From: Persicaria tinctoria
Lineage: Eukaryota > Streptophyta > Magnoliopsida > Caryophyllales > Polygonaceae
Length of the DNA: 64,000 nt
Direction: 5' to 3'
Assembly (NCBI GenBank): GCA_037127255.1
Contig: JBANSL010000004.1
Coordinates: forward strand, 74,732,627 to 74,796,626
Of this stretch, positions 1 to 11,322 are shown in pieces. The position numbers and the translations under genes were made by a program. How positions within the stretch are numbered: position 1 is the first letter of the stretch; every line of letters begins with the position of its first letter. Under the pieces are notes generated by a model. The model did not search any database, had not been told where the DNA came from, and saw nothing but the letters and a program-made list of their open reading frames with translations.

Positions 1-1190
1 TCAACCCAGAATCTTATCGTTTTTCCATTTCCTACTTGCCATATTTAGTTGTTCCCATAATTCATTTTTTATTTCCATTAGCTTCCTCCATTGCAAAGAT
101 GATGCTTTTTTATTTCTGTAGTTCCACATTTGTTCATCTTTTAAGTATTTTTCCTGTATAATTTTAACCCAACAGTTTTCTGGATCTGCGAGGATCTTCC
201 ATAGAAGTTTCATTTGAAGTGCTTTGTTTATGTCTCCTGATTTATTTAGTCCTAGGCCTCCATTACGTTTTGTTTTACAAATTTTGTCCCATCCTATAAG
301 AGGTTTGTAATTTTGGTCTTTGTTCCAAAAGAATCCTCTATTTATTTGGTCTAGCTCTTTATGGATTCCTGCAGGTAGCATAAAGATTTGCATTACGTAG
401 TTCGGTTTCATGGAAATATTAGATTTAATTAAGACCGACCTTCCTTGTTGAGAGAGTCCATTTGCCTTCCACTTGGTGAGTTGTGCTCGACTTTCCACTA
501 CCGTCTCTTGAAAGGTTTCTTTGTTCACTCCCTAGATATTTATCTAGCATTTCTTGGTTCGTGATGTGAAGTATGTTTTGAATTGTCAATTTTTGTTGAG
601 CCGAAACACCAGAGGTGACTTGGAATGCTGATTTGTTAAAGTTTACTTTTTGTCCTGATATTTGACAATAATCATCAATGGTTTTCTTAACCGACGTACA
701 TGATTCAGCACTTGCTTTTGCAAAGATGATGATATCATCTGCAAAGGAGAGAAACAGAACTTTGGTTCCTCCCCTTGAGCATTGGAATCCAATAGTTTTT
801 CTAGAATCATTGGACTTTGCTTGTAGTGCTCTTGCAAGGACCTCTGTCCCTAAGATGAAAAGGAGGGGAGAGATTGGGTCACCTTGACGGAGTCCTCGAG
901 ACGGAAAGAACATCTCCAAGGGTTCATCTTCAACAAGGACAGAAAATGAGACAGTTTGCACACATTCTTGGATCCACGAGATAAATTTTGAGTCAAATCC
1001 AAATTTGTGAAGAACTTGGAAGAGGAATATCCAGCCCACTATGTCATAAGCCTTTTCCATGTCAAGTTTAACGGCTATCCATCATTCTTTTCCTTTTCTC
1101 TCTTTGAAAGAATGAAATATTTCATGTGCTATTAAGACATTATCTTGGATATCTCTATTTGATACAAAAGCCCCTTGAAGGGGGTGTATA
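1..1190 (-). pseudogene. LINE ORF2 reverse transcriptase remnant
   Basis: Non-LTR retrotransposon polymerase read on the minus strand. From about 1185 downward it shows the RT blocks in order: QGAFVSNRDIQDN, then KLDMEKAYD (motif A), GLRQGDPISPLLF (motif B) and FADDI (motif C), then the thumb region and WKANGLSQQGR typical of plant LINEs. It is dead: an in-frame TGA lies just before the KLDM block near 1080, and the frame shifts near 530 after DKYLG. Sequence 5' of the RT core is missing beyond about 1190, as in a 5'-truncated LINE; the 3' end runs out of the window at base 1. LINE RT identity is secure; the clade is not. Confidence 0.9.
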
Positions 1191-1459
1191 ATTAATACTT
1201 TACTTAAAAATTATTTCAAAAGCTAAAACGACACTTATTTTGGATCAGATGGAGTATTTGAATTTTCTCCCCGGATGATGTTTTCATTACCAGCGCGCTC
1301 CCTCAAGTGAAACAGTATGGCCTTGTTAACACTTAAAACAAGTCAAGCATCTCAATTTAAAAGATGGGTTAAACATCTCATTCTTTTATAACTTTCTGAT
1401 TTGTTAAGAGATGGTTCAAACATCTCATTCTGTTATAACTTGTCTAAAGACGTGTTTGA

Positions 1460-1502
<43 letters not shown>

Positions 1503-2589
1503 AAGATAGAAGGGGACGATGCTCTTCGCCAGGGTTTTTCGAGTTTTGATCATTGAATTCATTCCTTCATCCACGGAACGCCTTAAAGACGATGAATCCA
1601 ACTTTGTCGAAATCAAATATAACAACCACCACTTGCTACCAACATCCACTGAAGCCATTGCGAGATTGAAGCTCTTCTTCAATCTCCAAATTATCAAAAG
1701 GGTTTACTTTGACGGACTTACGCTTGCATATCCAGATAGGATAGTTTTTACACTTTACTTGTATTTCCTTCTTATAAACATTCATAGTGTATGTAGGGTT
1801 GAATCATGAGGCTTCGGAGATGTAGGATTTGATTTGAATATCACAAACAAACTCATTGTGTCAATCTTTCTTGCTTCACATGTTCTATACTTTTGTGTTC
1901 GTTTTTGAAATCGATTCCGCTCAAATCTCGATTTCATAAATATATCATAGGATACATGCGACAAGCATATAATAAAGAAGAGAAGATAGATATACCAATT
2001 TAACTCAAATCATCCCACTACTATTTTATTAACCCTTAATTTGAAGGGGATGTGGCATTGCCCGCGGGAGATCGAGATGGCGGTTTCAGATGCCCTCGGT
2101 CTTTGTCGTGCCTTCGAGAGTGTCATCTTCCCGCACACCTACAGGGGGTTAGGTAGTTGATAGGTTGGTGGATTGTGAACTCTCCTTGCCATTTGTCGAA
2201 GACCCTTCCCCAGCTGAGATCAATGACGTCATTCCCCAGGACGCACTTGGACGGTGGGTCACTTGTGGTTGACCAATCCCAAATCTTTGCCTTGTATAAA
2301 AAAAAACTGTTAATTTGAAATGTTGAATTGTCCCCTCCATAAATGGGTGATTGTTAGAGGAGTATATATGAGATATAGTTACCCATTGCTCAAATATATG
2401 GGTAATAGGAAAGAGGGAAACAAAATAAATTTTTAAAAAATTGGGATATTGAGGTAATAATTAAAATGTCTAACAACGTATCTTGAATTACAAATATAGA
2501 CTACATTTGTCTCGTTTCGGTTTACCTTTCCAAATTTTATACCAAACGGACCCTAAAAGTGCAACCAAGTTAAAAAAAAATAAAAAAAT
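1191..2589. other. Intergenic, no gene recognised
   Basis: AT-rich sequence with one dinucleotide microsatellite (listed separately). A 96-codon open stretch at 1519-1809 (+) and a 63-codon stretch at 2149-2340 (-) have no recognisable domain and I do not call them genes. A GC-richer patch near 2050-2280 looks like old repeat sequence. Confidence 0.5.
1461..1502. repeat. Compound (CT)n(CA)n microsatellite
   Basis: About 10 CT units followed directly by about 12 CA units. Confidence 0.98.
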
Positions 2590-3770
2590 TTGACAGTAGG
2601 CAAGAATTAGATCGACAAAGCGATCTTGAAGCCACCAAAAGATGGCTTGATAACCCTACGCAGAGGGTTGTCAGTCAAAAGAAAAAAAAAAAACTTCAGG
2701 CTTAAATCTAATCTAAGATTAGAATTACAATAACTTTATATATAAAAAAGTCTAAAAATTAAAACTCTTGATTCTTGATGTTTGGCCCGGTGACTTAGAC
2801 GGTTTTTGCATGCAAGCCGAGAAAGTTGTTAACTTTGGCTTGGCTTAGAAATGGTGGCGATTGCGGTTCCCGCTCCAAGTGCACTGACGGGCAAGCTCAC
2901 AAACAGTTGCTTGTGGTGTTGAGAGGAAGACCTCAATCCGGATGCTAAACACCAAGTTGAAGTTGTCAATAAATAGTTTCATAGAATATTTGATAATAAA
3001 AAAAAGCCTATGTTTAAAGTATGGGATTGGGTGTTTGAGGATTTTTTAAAAGTTGATAGTAAAAAAGTGATTTTAATTTTGGGGATTCATAGTTGAGATT
3101 TAAGCCAAGAGGGTGTAAGGTTGTGGCGGTGCCGCCGCACCAAAGGCAGATTGGCCGAGAAGCAAAGGTCAGGGGTCAAGAGCTCGCCGGAAAGTAGAGA
3201 TCGAGAGGGAGAGAGAGCAAAAGATTTGTTCAAATTCAAGGTTGCATGCAGGAGGGGAGACTGGAGGGAAAAATAGAAGAGAACGCCAAAGGAGCGGATT
3301 AGGACGGCCACACCTGAACCAACAGCAAAGCCCGAGGGGGTTGGACTGAAGGCGAATTGTGGGCAGCGTCGGGGACGACCCCACGGGAGGAGCCTAGCCT
3401 TTAGGGTGGAGGATTGGAGGGCTAAGGTTTTTTTGGTAGATCTGAACAATTGAAAATGGAGGGGGAGAGAGAGCCAGTCAGGGTGAGGTTTGAGAGGGAG
3501 GAGTCACATGTAGGGTCAAGGTGTCTCCAGCCGGCGAAGGAGGCACCACCGCAAGAGGAAGGCGTCACCATCAGACCAAGTTTCGAGATCGAGGAGGGTG
3601 GAATCTGGTGAGGCCGGTGACCACGATAGAGCTGGTAGGGGGCGGATGAGCGGAGGAGGGGAAAGGCGTTGGGGGCCTCCCAAGCTGAAGAGACCGAAAC
3701 CTAGCCGGGGTTGATGTTATGGGAAGGGTCTTTCATCGTCATGCTCAACTAGCGTCAAGATCATTGCATT
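2590..3770 (-). repeat. Retroposon family R1, copy 1
   Basis: Diverged relative of the element at 59050-59960. Shared blocks in the same order: ACAGTAGGCAAGAA, a block around CTTGAAGCCA followed by GATGGCTTGA, a GCATGCRAGC block, then a GA/GC-rich stretch. Copy 2 has a poly-T at its low-coordinate end and a 14-bp target duplication, so the family reads as a poly(A)-tailed retroposon on the minus strand. A 120-codon open stretch at 3087-3449 (-) lies in the GC-rich part and is not recognised. Confidence 0.6.
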
Positions 3771-3895
3771 GTTGTCTTTTTTTTTTTATTTGCTTGTACG
3801 TATAATGCTATGACGGTCAGTCCGTTTGCCAACGATTTCGGCTTCTCAATTTATCGGACATGGATGATGTTTGATATTTCCAATTCTTACTTTAT

Positions 3896-3898
<3 letters not shown>

Positions 3899-3978
<80 letters not shown>
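3899..3978. repeat. (AT)n microsatellite, about 40 units
   Basis: Uninterrupted AT dinucleotide run. It produces an artefactual Tyr-Ile open reading frame across it, which is not a gene. Confidence 0.98.
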
Positions 3979-3980
<2 letters not shown>

Positions 3981-4040
3981 CCAATTTGTTATATGCTCAT
4001 GAAATCGTTAAATATTTGTTCATTTGTATGGATGCATACA

Positions 4041-4140
4041 AATGAAAATGAGTGCTTAATATTGATATTGAAAATGAGTGCTTAATATTACTTTTGAGTC
4101 AATGAAAATTGAAAATGAGTGCTTAATATTGATATTGATG
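4041..4140. repeat. Short direct repeats around GAAAATGAGTGCTTAATATT
   Basis: Three copies of a block beginning GAAAATGAGTGCTTAATATT start near 4044, 4070 and 4111; the first and third continue GATATTG. They look like a recent slippage or local duplication beside the AT microsatellite. Confidence 0.85.
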
Positions 4141-4299
4141 TATCATTTTTAGATTTTTAGATTTGATCAAAAGTAACTCTTTTTAAAGCTTAAATGAGAA
4201 AGTAATTATTATATCACATTATTATAAAATTTAAATGATGAACTAATTAATAAGTATGAATTTATTTAAAAACATTAGTACAAAATGTGATCTTTTATA

Positions 4300-4536
4300 C
4301 TCCCTCTGTTAATTAAAACTTATCGTTTACTATTTATGCACGCTTTTTTAGAATGATAAAAACTAGATAAAATATTAACATTTTTTTACATTTGTTTTTA
4401 TAAATCCATACTTAATTGTAATAAGTATGAAATTGTTTAAAAATAATATTTAAAAAGTTAATATTTTATATAGTTTTTAACACCTTAAAAAGCGTGCATA
4501 AATAGTAAAATATCAAGTTTTAATTAACGGAGGGAG
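4300..4536. mobile_element. Stowaway-type MITE (237 bp)
   Basis: Terminal inverted repeats CTCCCTCTGTTAATTAAAAC and its complement ending in GGAGGGAG, flanked by TA on both sides. This is the Stowaway/mariner signature. The interior is AT-rich with a foldback structure, and the same subfamily recurs at 34147-34383. Confidence 0.93.
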
Positions 4537-5280
4537 TATAGTTTTTATAATCCTAGAAATTCATGCATAAATAGTAAATACATGTTTAACTAAGATTCTT
4601 CAGCAATGCTCTTCGAAATTATGATTATGATATTGATTCACTACAGATCTGTTGTAATCGTTGATTTAACGTTCTTCAAAAATTTTGATTTTGCAATACC
4701 AGATCTGCTGAAACAGAGATTTTTCGATTTGCTTCTATAAGTATCGTTTATGATTGCTCCTGCAATTAGGATTGGTATTATAATTCAATACTTTCTATCA
4801 ATTGATTATGATTGTTGATGTGAAGGCGCAAAGTTTCTACCAATTGATTTTGAATTTGATTTTGCACTACTAGATCTGTTGAAACTAACAGATTTTCGAT
4901 TTGCTGCTATACGTATCGTGAAACACAGAGATTTCCTACCAATCGTTTATGATTGCTCCTGAAATTACGATTGATACTATAATTCAATACTTTCTATCAA
5001 TTCTAATTTGTTGCTATGAACTTTATGATTGAAACTATCATTTTTTTATTGCTAATGAAAGTGTTTCTGTAGGTCTGTGTTTCGATTTTCTATATAACAT
5101 TAGCATGCTCAATGATTGCTGAAACTATTGAATATCGATCTCATGTGGATTGCAGTTATCTATTTTTTTATTGTTTCAGCAGCTCTGCTTTTTTACTGCG
5201 CTGTTCATTTTTGCTGAAATGTATTCAAATTTTATTTCAAGTACTTTAATATTGTCCAACATTGAATTGCAGGGATAGAA
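4537..5280 (+). mobile_element. 5' leader of a MULE transposon with an internal duplication
   Basis: Sequence leading into the MULE-like coding start at 5281. A block of about 120-150 bp is duplicated imperfectly (about 4687-4808 and 4857-5004; shared landmarks AGATCTGYTGAAAC, TTCGATTTGCT and CAATACTTTCTATCAATT). A CAG acceptor-like site at about 5271 just before the ATG suggests a spliced leader. The element's terminal repeat was not located. Confidence 0.5.
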
Positions 5281-5388
5281 ATGTCATCAAACATTGTAAC
5301 AGTTGTGTATGGGGGAAAGTGGAGAATTGCTGAAACAGGATTATTGTTCGATGGAAACACTACTGTTGTAAGGAGAAATCGAGTATGA
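5281..5388 (+). pseudogene. Mutator-like transposase, N-terminal fragment
   Basis: A 35-codon frame begins MSSNIVTVVYGGKW, the type of start seen in plant MuDR-like transposases, whose N-terminus often has an I/L-x-Y-GGxW block. The coding sequence is cut off after about 34 codons, where the gypsy LTR begins (5386), so only the start survives. The remainder of the transposase was not found on the other side of the insertion. Identity rests on one short motif. Confidence 0.5.
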
Positions 5389-5696
5389 AATATAATAAAA
5401 TAGATCAAACCAGACTTAGGCCTCGGCAAATAAATACAAGACTCCTCCAATGCAGTAAGAGAAAGTCAGGATCGAATCCTCAAGGAAGCACGCCAGCAGT
5501 TTCTCAGGTAGCTGTAAATTCTCACAGGCAAAGCAGCAGAAAGACAGAAACAGAAAGGAAGAAACAAATAACCCGGCAAGGGCAACTAAAATAAAAGCAA
5601 AGATCTAACTAAAGACAGAAAGTAAAGCAAAGGAAGTAAAGAACAGAAGCAAAACAGAAGCAAAGCAAAAACTAAAAGCAAGGACACAGAAGCTAC

Positions 5697-5931
5697 TCGA
5701 TCTCTAGATCGAGTAGCTGTCCTCTATCTCGACAAGAGCAATGTGAAAACAGAAAACAGAAAAAACAAAGCAATCAACTCGACAAGCAAAGTTCTCCTCG
5801 ACCTCGACAAGAGGTACTCGATCTCGACCAGACAGTGATCAACAGAAACTTCAAATCGACAAGAAAAGCAGCAAAACCAACTCGACTAAGACCAAGCCTA
5901 CTCGAGATCGACAAGATCTCCTCTATGTCGA
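5697..5931. repeat. Palindrome-pair array, downstream part of the left LTR
   Basis: Three pairs of TCGANNTCGA-like cores start at 5703/5723, 5798/5818 and 5902/5922. Partners at 5703, 5723 and 5922 carry TCTA in place of one TCGA half. Within-pair spacing is 20 bp in all three; pair-to-pair spacing is 95 and 104 bp. The cores are extended by CTACTCGA or CTTGTCGA arms, giving 18-bp palindromes. Confidence 0.9.
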
Positions 5932-6551
5932 GTAACAATGTAGAAAACTGTAAATTGCAGAATTTAAGACAAACGCAGATTTTTGACAGAAATAAACTCA
6001 ATATATTAAAAGACTTCCAAGGCCAGGGTTTCAACACCACAAGGATAACCATGCAAAGTAACACATAAAGGCATAAAAGATCATGCTTTCCATCAAATAA
6101 CTTTCGTTATTAACAAATAGGCATATAGAGGCTCTCGCATAAACCCTAATTGTTACTAACCCTTTTTCACATAATTAATCCAAGTTGCATTAAGATCACT
6201 TTCGCTTCAATAACACAAACAAGGATCACCTTCAACTCTCGCAAAAGAATCATGCTCATAGGGATAGAAGATGAATCGCATAGAAAATCTGACCTTTATC
6301 GCATCGCCTCACATGGCCACCGTCGGGCTCACCCCAGCCCCAGAAGTGGGTGGACTACTCACGCCTCATCGTAATAACAGACATTGAATGAAAAGAAATA
6401 ACTTGCATAAAACTATATTCAAAAGCCTTTTACAATCCTGGCAATCAACTTTCGCAGAAAGCCAAAACCCTAAAAACCTTAGAACTCCTAAACTTCTCTA
6501 TTTGAATGGAATTGTTGTCTGAATTGAATGAATAAAACTGAGCCCCCTAGG

Positions 6552-6562
6552 CTTTATTTATA
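6552..6562 (-). promoter_or_regulatory. Putative LTR TATA box (left copy)
   Basis: TATAAATAAAG on the minus strand, matched by TATAAATAAA at the equivalent place in the right-hand LTR copy (63055). It separates the LTR into a U3-like and a transcribed R-U5-like part. Confidence 0.55.
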
Positions 6563-6851
6563 GCCTTCATTCCCTAGCTATTCTAGGAAAGAAGATATCT
6601 ATCTTTATCTAAATCTATATCTAAAACTTGAAAGGATAAATAAATTGTTTTAAGGAATTAAATCAACTAGGAAAAGATAAAACTAACTAGGTAGGTCTTC
6701 ATGTCTTGATAGATTGCGTCTTCCATAGATAGAACTTGATGTATTCGGATAGAACTTCGATGGATTTGGATAGAATCTTCCGTCTTTGCACCCAAGGAAA
6801 GCCAAGTCTAGTCGGACAGGCCAAGTCGAGAAGTTTCTGGAACGCGTCTAG

Positions 6852-7316
6852 TCGACCTCGAGTAAGACTCGTCGACCTCGAGTAGCAGGGTTCGTCGACT
6901 GGACTTCCTCGGCTAGATCTGCTCGATGTGCTCGGACTTGGGTCACTGGGCTTGTCGGCCTCGACAAAGGCTCCTCGAGGTCGAGTTGGGTGGTGCCTCT
7001 TTCTTTCCGCTCCCGCGAGTTGCTTCATCCGCTGGCAGCGAGTTGCCTCTTCCGCGGCAGCGAGTGATCCGCTGCAGCGAGTGGAGTCGCTGGCAGCGAG
7101 TCTCGCCTGGTCGTCCTCAGCTTCGTCCTCGGCTTCTCGGGCAGCTTCTCCTCGTCGACTCCGGGTGGTGGCGCTGGGCTTCGTCGACCTCGATCAGTTC
7201 TTGTCGAGATCGAGTAGGGTCCGGACCTCGGGTGTCTGGCTCTCTCGATCAGGCTTCGTCGACCAAGGCTGGTCGGCCAGGCTTGTCTATGTCGACTAGG
7301 GCTTACTCGAGATCGA
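6852..7316. repeat. Palindrome-pair array, U3 part of the left LTR
   Basis: TCGANNTCGA cores at 6852/6872, 6955(TCGGCCTCGA)/6975, 7184/7204 and 7286(TCTATGTCGA)/7307. Within-pair spacing is 20-21 bp and neighbouring pairs are about 102-103 bp apart, except for a wider middle gap that holds a different GCGAGTGGAGTCGC-type repeat. Confidence 0.9.
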
Positions 7317-7585
7317 GTAGCCTGGGTTCTTGGCCTGATTCGAGTGGTTTCGCATGCTTTGACCTTGGACTTCTGTAGCCGTTTTCCGAGCTTTTTCGAC
7401 CTTCTGTAGAATTGCTGTAAACGCCTCGATTTCTGCGATTTAAACAGAAACTGGTGTAGATTCCATAATTTGGCAAATAAACATAAACTACATAGATTCT
7501 GTACTATCCTAGCCCAAATGAATGCAATGTATACAGAAATCGATATAAAAGTTACTGTACAACATGGCAGATTCAGCTCACAACA

Positions 7586-9067
7586 AACACCCCATACTTA
7601 AGCTTGCTTGTCCTCAAGCAATACTTTTATTTGTCATTCAGGGGAAGAATTCAAACTCTCAACATCTTAGATTCATTCTCATATAACCCTGCAATCAATT
7701 ACCATCCTCGAAAAGGTATTAGTGCCACAGATTCATGTATGTGCAAATATGTAAAAGCAACATCTACTCACAAAAGGAGGGTTATGAAAAAACAATATAA
7801 GTGACAAAGCATTGATAATCAAGAAGACTTTAATTTAAGCTCATGAAGGAGTAGATTGGTAAAAGGCTAAAAGGTGGGCAATTTTTGGCAATGTGGTGCT
7901 TTTGATCCGGGGAAATGGAGTATTTCCGAACTTGAGTTTCATTCCACATTCTTTCTCCATATAATTCATCACCTTTCATATTGTTTTTCTCAATAATAAT
8001 GCTTTTACCTCTCTAACCTCAGCACTGCCTTCTCGCGAGTCGCAAACATGGGTGTCATGAATGGCCCCGGATACTTAGTGCGTCGGACTCCTCACAATGT
8101 GTCCCATCTCTCCAAACTATTATCTTAGAGAGCAGGGTCAATCTACCTTTATCTCCTGAGGTGATTGGATTTTCTTTCACTCATTAAATTTTCCATATAT
8201 TCAAACAATTTCCTTGCCAAACTCCAAGTATAATGTATAACAATTACAACAACCATATAACATCTCCATAATGTAACATCATTCTCAACATAATCCCCGG
8301 ATAAGGTAAAGAATGGCAAATAATTAAGAACATGTGGAGCAATAATTGAAATAAGGCATATTATGGCTTTTGTGATGCATAAGCATAGGTATGGCTAGGA
8401 TTATAAACATATGAGCATTATATGGAAATATAAAGTCCTCCATCATCTTATCATGCAACATGTCAAAAGCAACTTCAAATTTTACCTCCTTTCATGGTTT
8501 TCAAGAAAATATGCACTTCATTGTGACTTCCCTTTACTAGGCAATTTCATGCTATATCTCTAATGAATCCAATTTTGCATCGTCGAGTTCAATAAAAGCT
8601 TCCATGACATTAACCAAAATTTTCAATGGGGGTCATTTTTCTCAAATTTTTGGAAGTTCTCATAAATCAATAATGCATTCCAAAATAGCCATATAGCAAT
8701 TCAAAGAAATAAAGCACCAATAATGTCAAATAAATCAAATATGCACAAAGTAAGCCCTTCCCCCACCCCATACTTAAACATTACAGTGTCCTCACTGTAT
8801 AAAAATAATGTAAAGGGTAAGGAAAGAAACTCACAAGACATGAGTGCAGAGCCACAAAATTTCGAATGGAAGCACCTCCTGGCCTGAGTATGAATATAGC
8901 TTGGTTCTATCCATGGACCTGAAAAGTATGGAAGACATATACCCACAATAGAAAAACAGAAAATGTTCAAAACCAAAGACAAACAAAACAAAGTCCAAAA
9001 AGTCCAAAAAAAAATCTATGTACATGCTCTAAATTTTATAGTCGCTAGGCCGACTTTCCATTAATGC
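7586..9067 (-). mobile_element. 3' untranslated region of the gypsy-type element
   Basis: About 1.5 kb between the integrase-like frame and the LTR, without coding capacity. It contains the string GAGGACAAGCAAGCTTAAGT followed by ATGGGG (minus strand, 7588-7615), a form common just before the 3' LTR in plant gypsy elements. A second similar string (TTTAAGTATGGGGTGGGGG) lies near 8762-8782. Confidence 0.6.
7588..7600 (-). other. Polypurine tract of the gypsy-type element
   Basis: AAGTATGGGG followed by TGT on the minus strand immediately before the LTR start. It is a plausible plus-strand primer site. Confidence 0.6.
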
Positions 9068-9526
9068 TCAAGGTGGCATCTGCAGAGCCCATGTAGATTG
9101 GGCTTCAAACAAGACTCCATTCTTGTCCATCAGCTGTAATCCTCCAGAATGGATCTTGTTCACCACGAATGGTCCCATCCGCTTATTGTTGAATTTGTTA
9201 GGAAACCAATGATCTTTTGACTTAGAGACATAGAGTTTGTCTCCAACTTCATACTCCTTAGGCTCATCATTGGAAATCCTGCACAATCGCACATACCAAG
9301 GCAGACCTCTCCCATGTATAGATAAATCTTTAATGGAAATAGGAGAAGAAAGATCCATACCTTGGCTTACCTTCGCAGAGACGGAATCGGGGACCACGGT
9401 GTTTGGTCGATCTCGACTAGGGTTAGTCGATCTCGACAAGACTGCTGGTCCTGGTGGTGGTCTGGTCGAAGAGGCAGAAGTCGACGAAGACAGGGGCTTG
9501 TCGACCTCGAGTAGCCTACTCGACAT
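9068..9526 (-). pseudogene. Integrase C-terminal (GPF-type) relic joined to repeat-derived sequence
   Basis: Open frame of 152 codons. The C-terminal part, EVGDKLYVSKSKDHWFPNKF followed by RMGPFVV, resembles the end of Ty3/gypsy integrases, where a GDKV... FPGKL...GPF block precedes the polyprotein end. The N-terminal third is encoded by the palindrome-pair array and translates as Ser/Arg/Thr/Leu-Glu-Val-Asp repeats. No integrase core, RT or gag lies upstream on the minus strand, so the element is truncated here. The integrase assignment is moderate. Confidence 0.5.
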
Positions 9527-9622
9527 CGAGTAGGGCTTCGCTCCTGATGACTCCAGCGTTGAGGAAGCAGGGTCTGGTGGCGCCGGGTGGTGGTCGATCT
9601 CGACAAGTCTTGTCGAGATCGA
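9407..9622. repeat. Palindrome-pair array inside the gypsy internal region
   Basis: Exact TCGANNTCGA cores at 9407/9427, 9501/9520 and 9594/9613. Within-pair spacing is 19-20 bp and pair-to-pair spacing 93-94 bp. Spacers partly resemble one another (GAGGAAGCAGGGTCTGGTGG versus GAGGAAGCTGGGACTGG), so part of the regularity is an old tandem repeat. Confidence 0.9.
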
Positions 9623-9699
9623 CGAGGGTTCTTCTCCTGGTTGCTGCGGCGTCGAGGAAGCTGGGACTGGAAAAATGGAGAGAGGGAGAACCTATCTAA

Positions 9700-10142
9700 C
9701 ACCTCGCCGCCTCTGCTGCCGTAGTGAGGAGGAACGACGTTCTGCGGGGACGACGTCGGCAGTGGGAGTGATGGCGGTGGAGTATGAAGCGGTCGCGGAG
9801 TCGATTACCGCCCATAGATCAGCGTTGTCGAGATCTTTGCCGTCGGCGAGGAGGATGATCGAAGAAGACAACGGTTCAGTAGCTAGTCGGGAAGATCTAG
9901 GAGGAGCAACTAGATCTGGCATAAGAGGAGGATCGGAGAAGGTGACGGGGAGATTTGGAAGGCGATGTCGGAAGTGAGAGGAGAAGGGGGCGGGGAGATC
10001 TGAAAATTTGGAAGAACTCGGTAAGTGGGAAGGGGATCTAGGAGGGCAATTTTGTCCATAAAATTTGAAGTGGACAAACCCCCAATTTACCACACTTGGT
10101 GGACACTCCCCCAATAAAGGCCCAAAAATGACCTGTTGGGCA
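9700..10142 (-). repeat. Repeat family R2, copy A
   Basis: The end of this block (10030-10140) shares with 36600-36690 the order GAGGGCAATTTTGTC, TGGACAAA, GGACACTCCCC and AAAGGC. Both copies have a GA-rich flank with GGAGATCT-like words. A 171-codon minus-strand opening spans it but shows no domain. The element type is not resolved. Confidence 0.45.
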
Positions 10143-11087
10143 AATTTTTTTTTTTTTTTTTGGTATATAAGAAGGTAAAAGGAAGCTTCAAAAAACAAAT
10201 ATACCAAAATTATTTAAAACTATAATATCTTGAGCTATTCAGTTAGTTAACATTGATTAAAAAAATCCACCACGCCACTCCAAAGAAGAAGAAGAAGAAC
10301 AAAAATCATTTAAACTAGGAAAGTTAAGCGACAAGCCATCAGACAAATTTACCCAGACCATTAAAAAGATGGCACCCACATTGTCACAAATTATAAGAAT
10401 TGAAATTTGAACTCTTGATTTCTAGCAAGGGACACCTCTTCCTTATCACTAGAGCAAATTATCATTGATTCAAGGGGAACTCTTATATGGATACCAAACT
10501 ATTGGGTAAGTTTATATATATATAAACCTTTGCCCATAAAGTTGTGATGATCTAAATTGATGATTAATATTTCGTTTCTTTCTTTACCCCGACCACCCCC
10601 AACAAACCTCGTGATATTTTTTTTCTGTTTATTCTTTATGAGAGGAATAAAAAACTCTTTTAGTAGATTTTATCGATTATACTGATTTAGCTATTAGAAA
10701 AGATTAACACCTAAAAATAAGACTTTTTGGTTGATTGTGAGAACTACAATTCTTTTTGAGAAGTTATTTCCATGGATTATAGTGCTTATGAATTTATAAA
10801 AGAAAATTATTAAGTTATAAGAAATTAATTAAACTAGGAGAAATTAATTTTTTCCATAAAAAAGGGATGGAAGTGAAGTTCCCCCATGGTACGTTGTAGG
10901 AATTAGAATTTATACGAAGTCAAATTTCTAGGTGGAACCAAACACATATATGTATCCTACATTTTGACTTTTTAAATTTCATTGGTTTTCCAATTGTGAA
11001 GAAAAACGATTTTTATATTTATAGTTGCACTGAGATAAGATATTTATATTCCAAATCGGTAATATAAACACACACACATGTATATAT
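10143..11087. other. AT-rich spacer with a possible SINE
   Basis: Starts with an 18-base T run. The minus strand carries a B-box-like GAGTTCAAATTTC (10401-10413) and an A-box-like TAGTGATAAGG (10441-10451), spaced about as in a tRNA-derived Pol III promoter. No target duplication was found, so a SINE is only a possibility. The rest shows no gene. Confidence 0.3.
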
Positions 11088-11132
11088 ATGATATATACAC
11101 ACACATATATATACATATACATACACACACAT

Positions 11133-11214
<82 letters not shown>

Positions 11215-11322
11215 GTATATGTATATATATATGTATATATATGTGTGTATATGTATATGTATGTGTATATATGTATATATATATGTGTGTGTGTATATAT
11301 ATATATGTGTGTGTGTGTATAT
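11088..11322. repeat. Complex AT/AC/GT microsatellite
   Basis: Alternating purine-pyrimidine tract: ACACAC and ATATAC at the start, about 35 AT units in the middle, then GTATAT and GTGTGT runs. The Tyr/Ile/Cys open frame across it is an artefact. Confidence 0.97.

Larger units (their letters stand above)
5386..7585 (-). mobile_element. 3' LTR of a gypsy-type element, left copy
   Basis: LTR read on the minus strand, beginning TGTTGTGAGCTGAATCTGCC at 7585 and apparently ending in CA at 5386. It is preceded (7588-7600) by a purine tract. The reverse complement recurs at 61966-64000 with high similarity. A promoter-like TATA sits at 6552-6562. Two clusters of TCGANNTCGA palindrome pairs lie in it, upstream (6852-7316) and downstream (5697-5931) of the TATA in transcription order. 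The 5386 end is inferred from the TG/CA rule and from the break in the MULE frame. Confidence 0.8.

Noticed and set aside
3810..4085. Open frame across the AT microsatellite
   Set aside because: Encodes only Tyr-Ile repeats from an (AT)n run; a composition artefact.
6926..7378. Ser/Arg-rich 150-codon frame in the left LTR
   Set aside because: Open only because the palindrome array lacks stops in several frames; both strands and other frames are open too, with no domain.
9407..9622. Palindrome pairs as a simple minisatellite only
   Set aside because: Part of the spacer is indeed repeated, but the same pair geometry occurs with different spacers in the LTRs, so I kept it as a candidate binding-site array.
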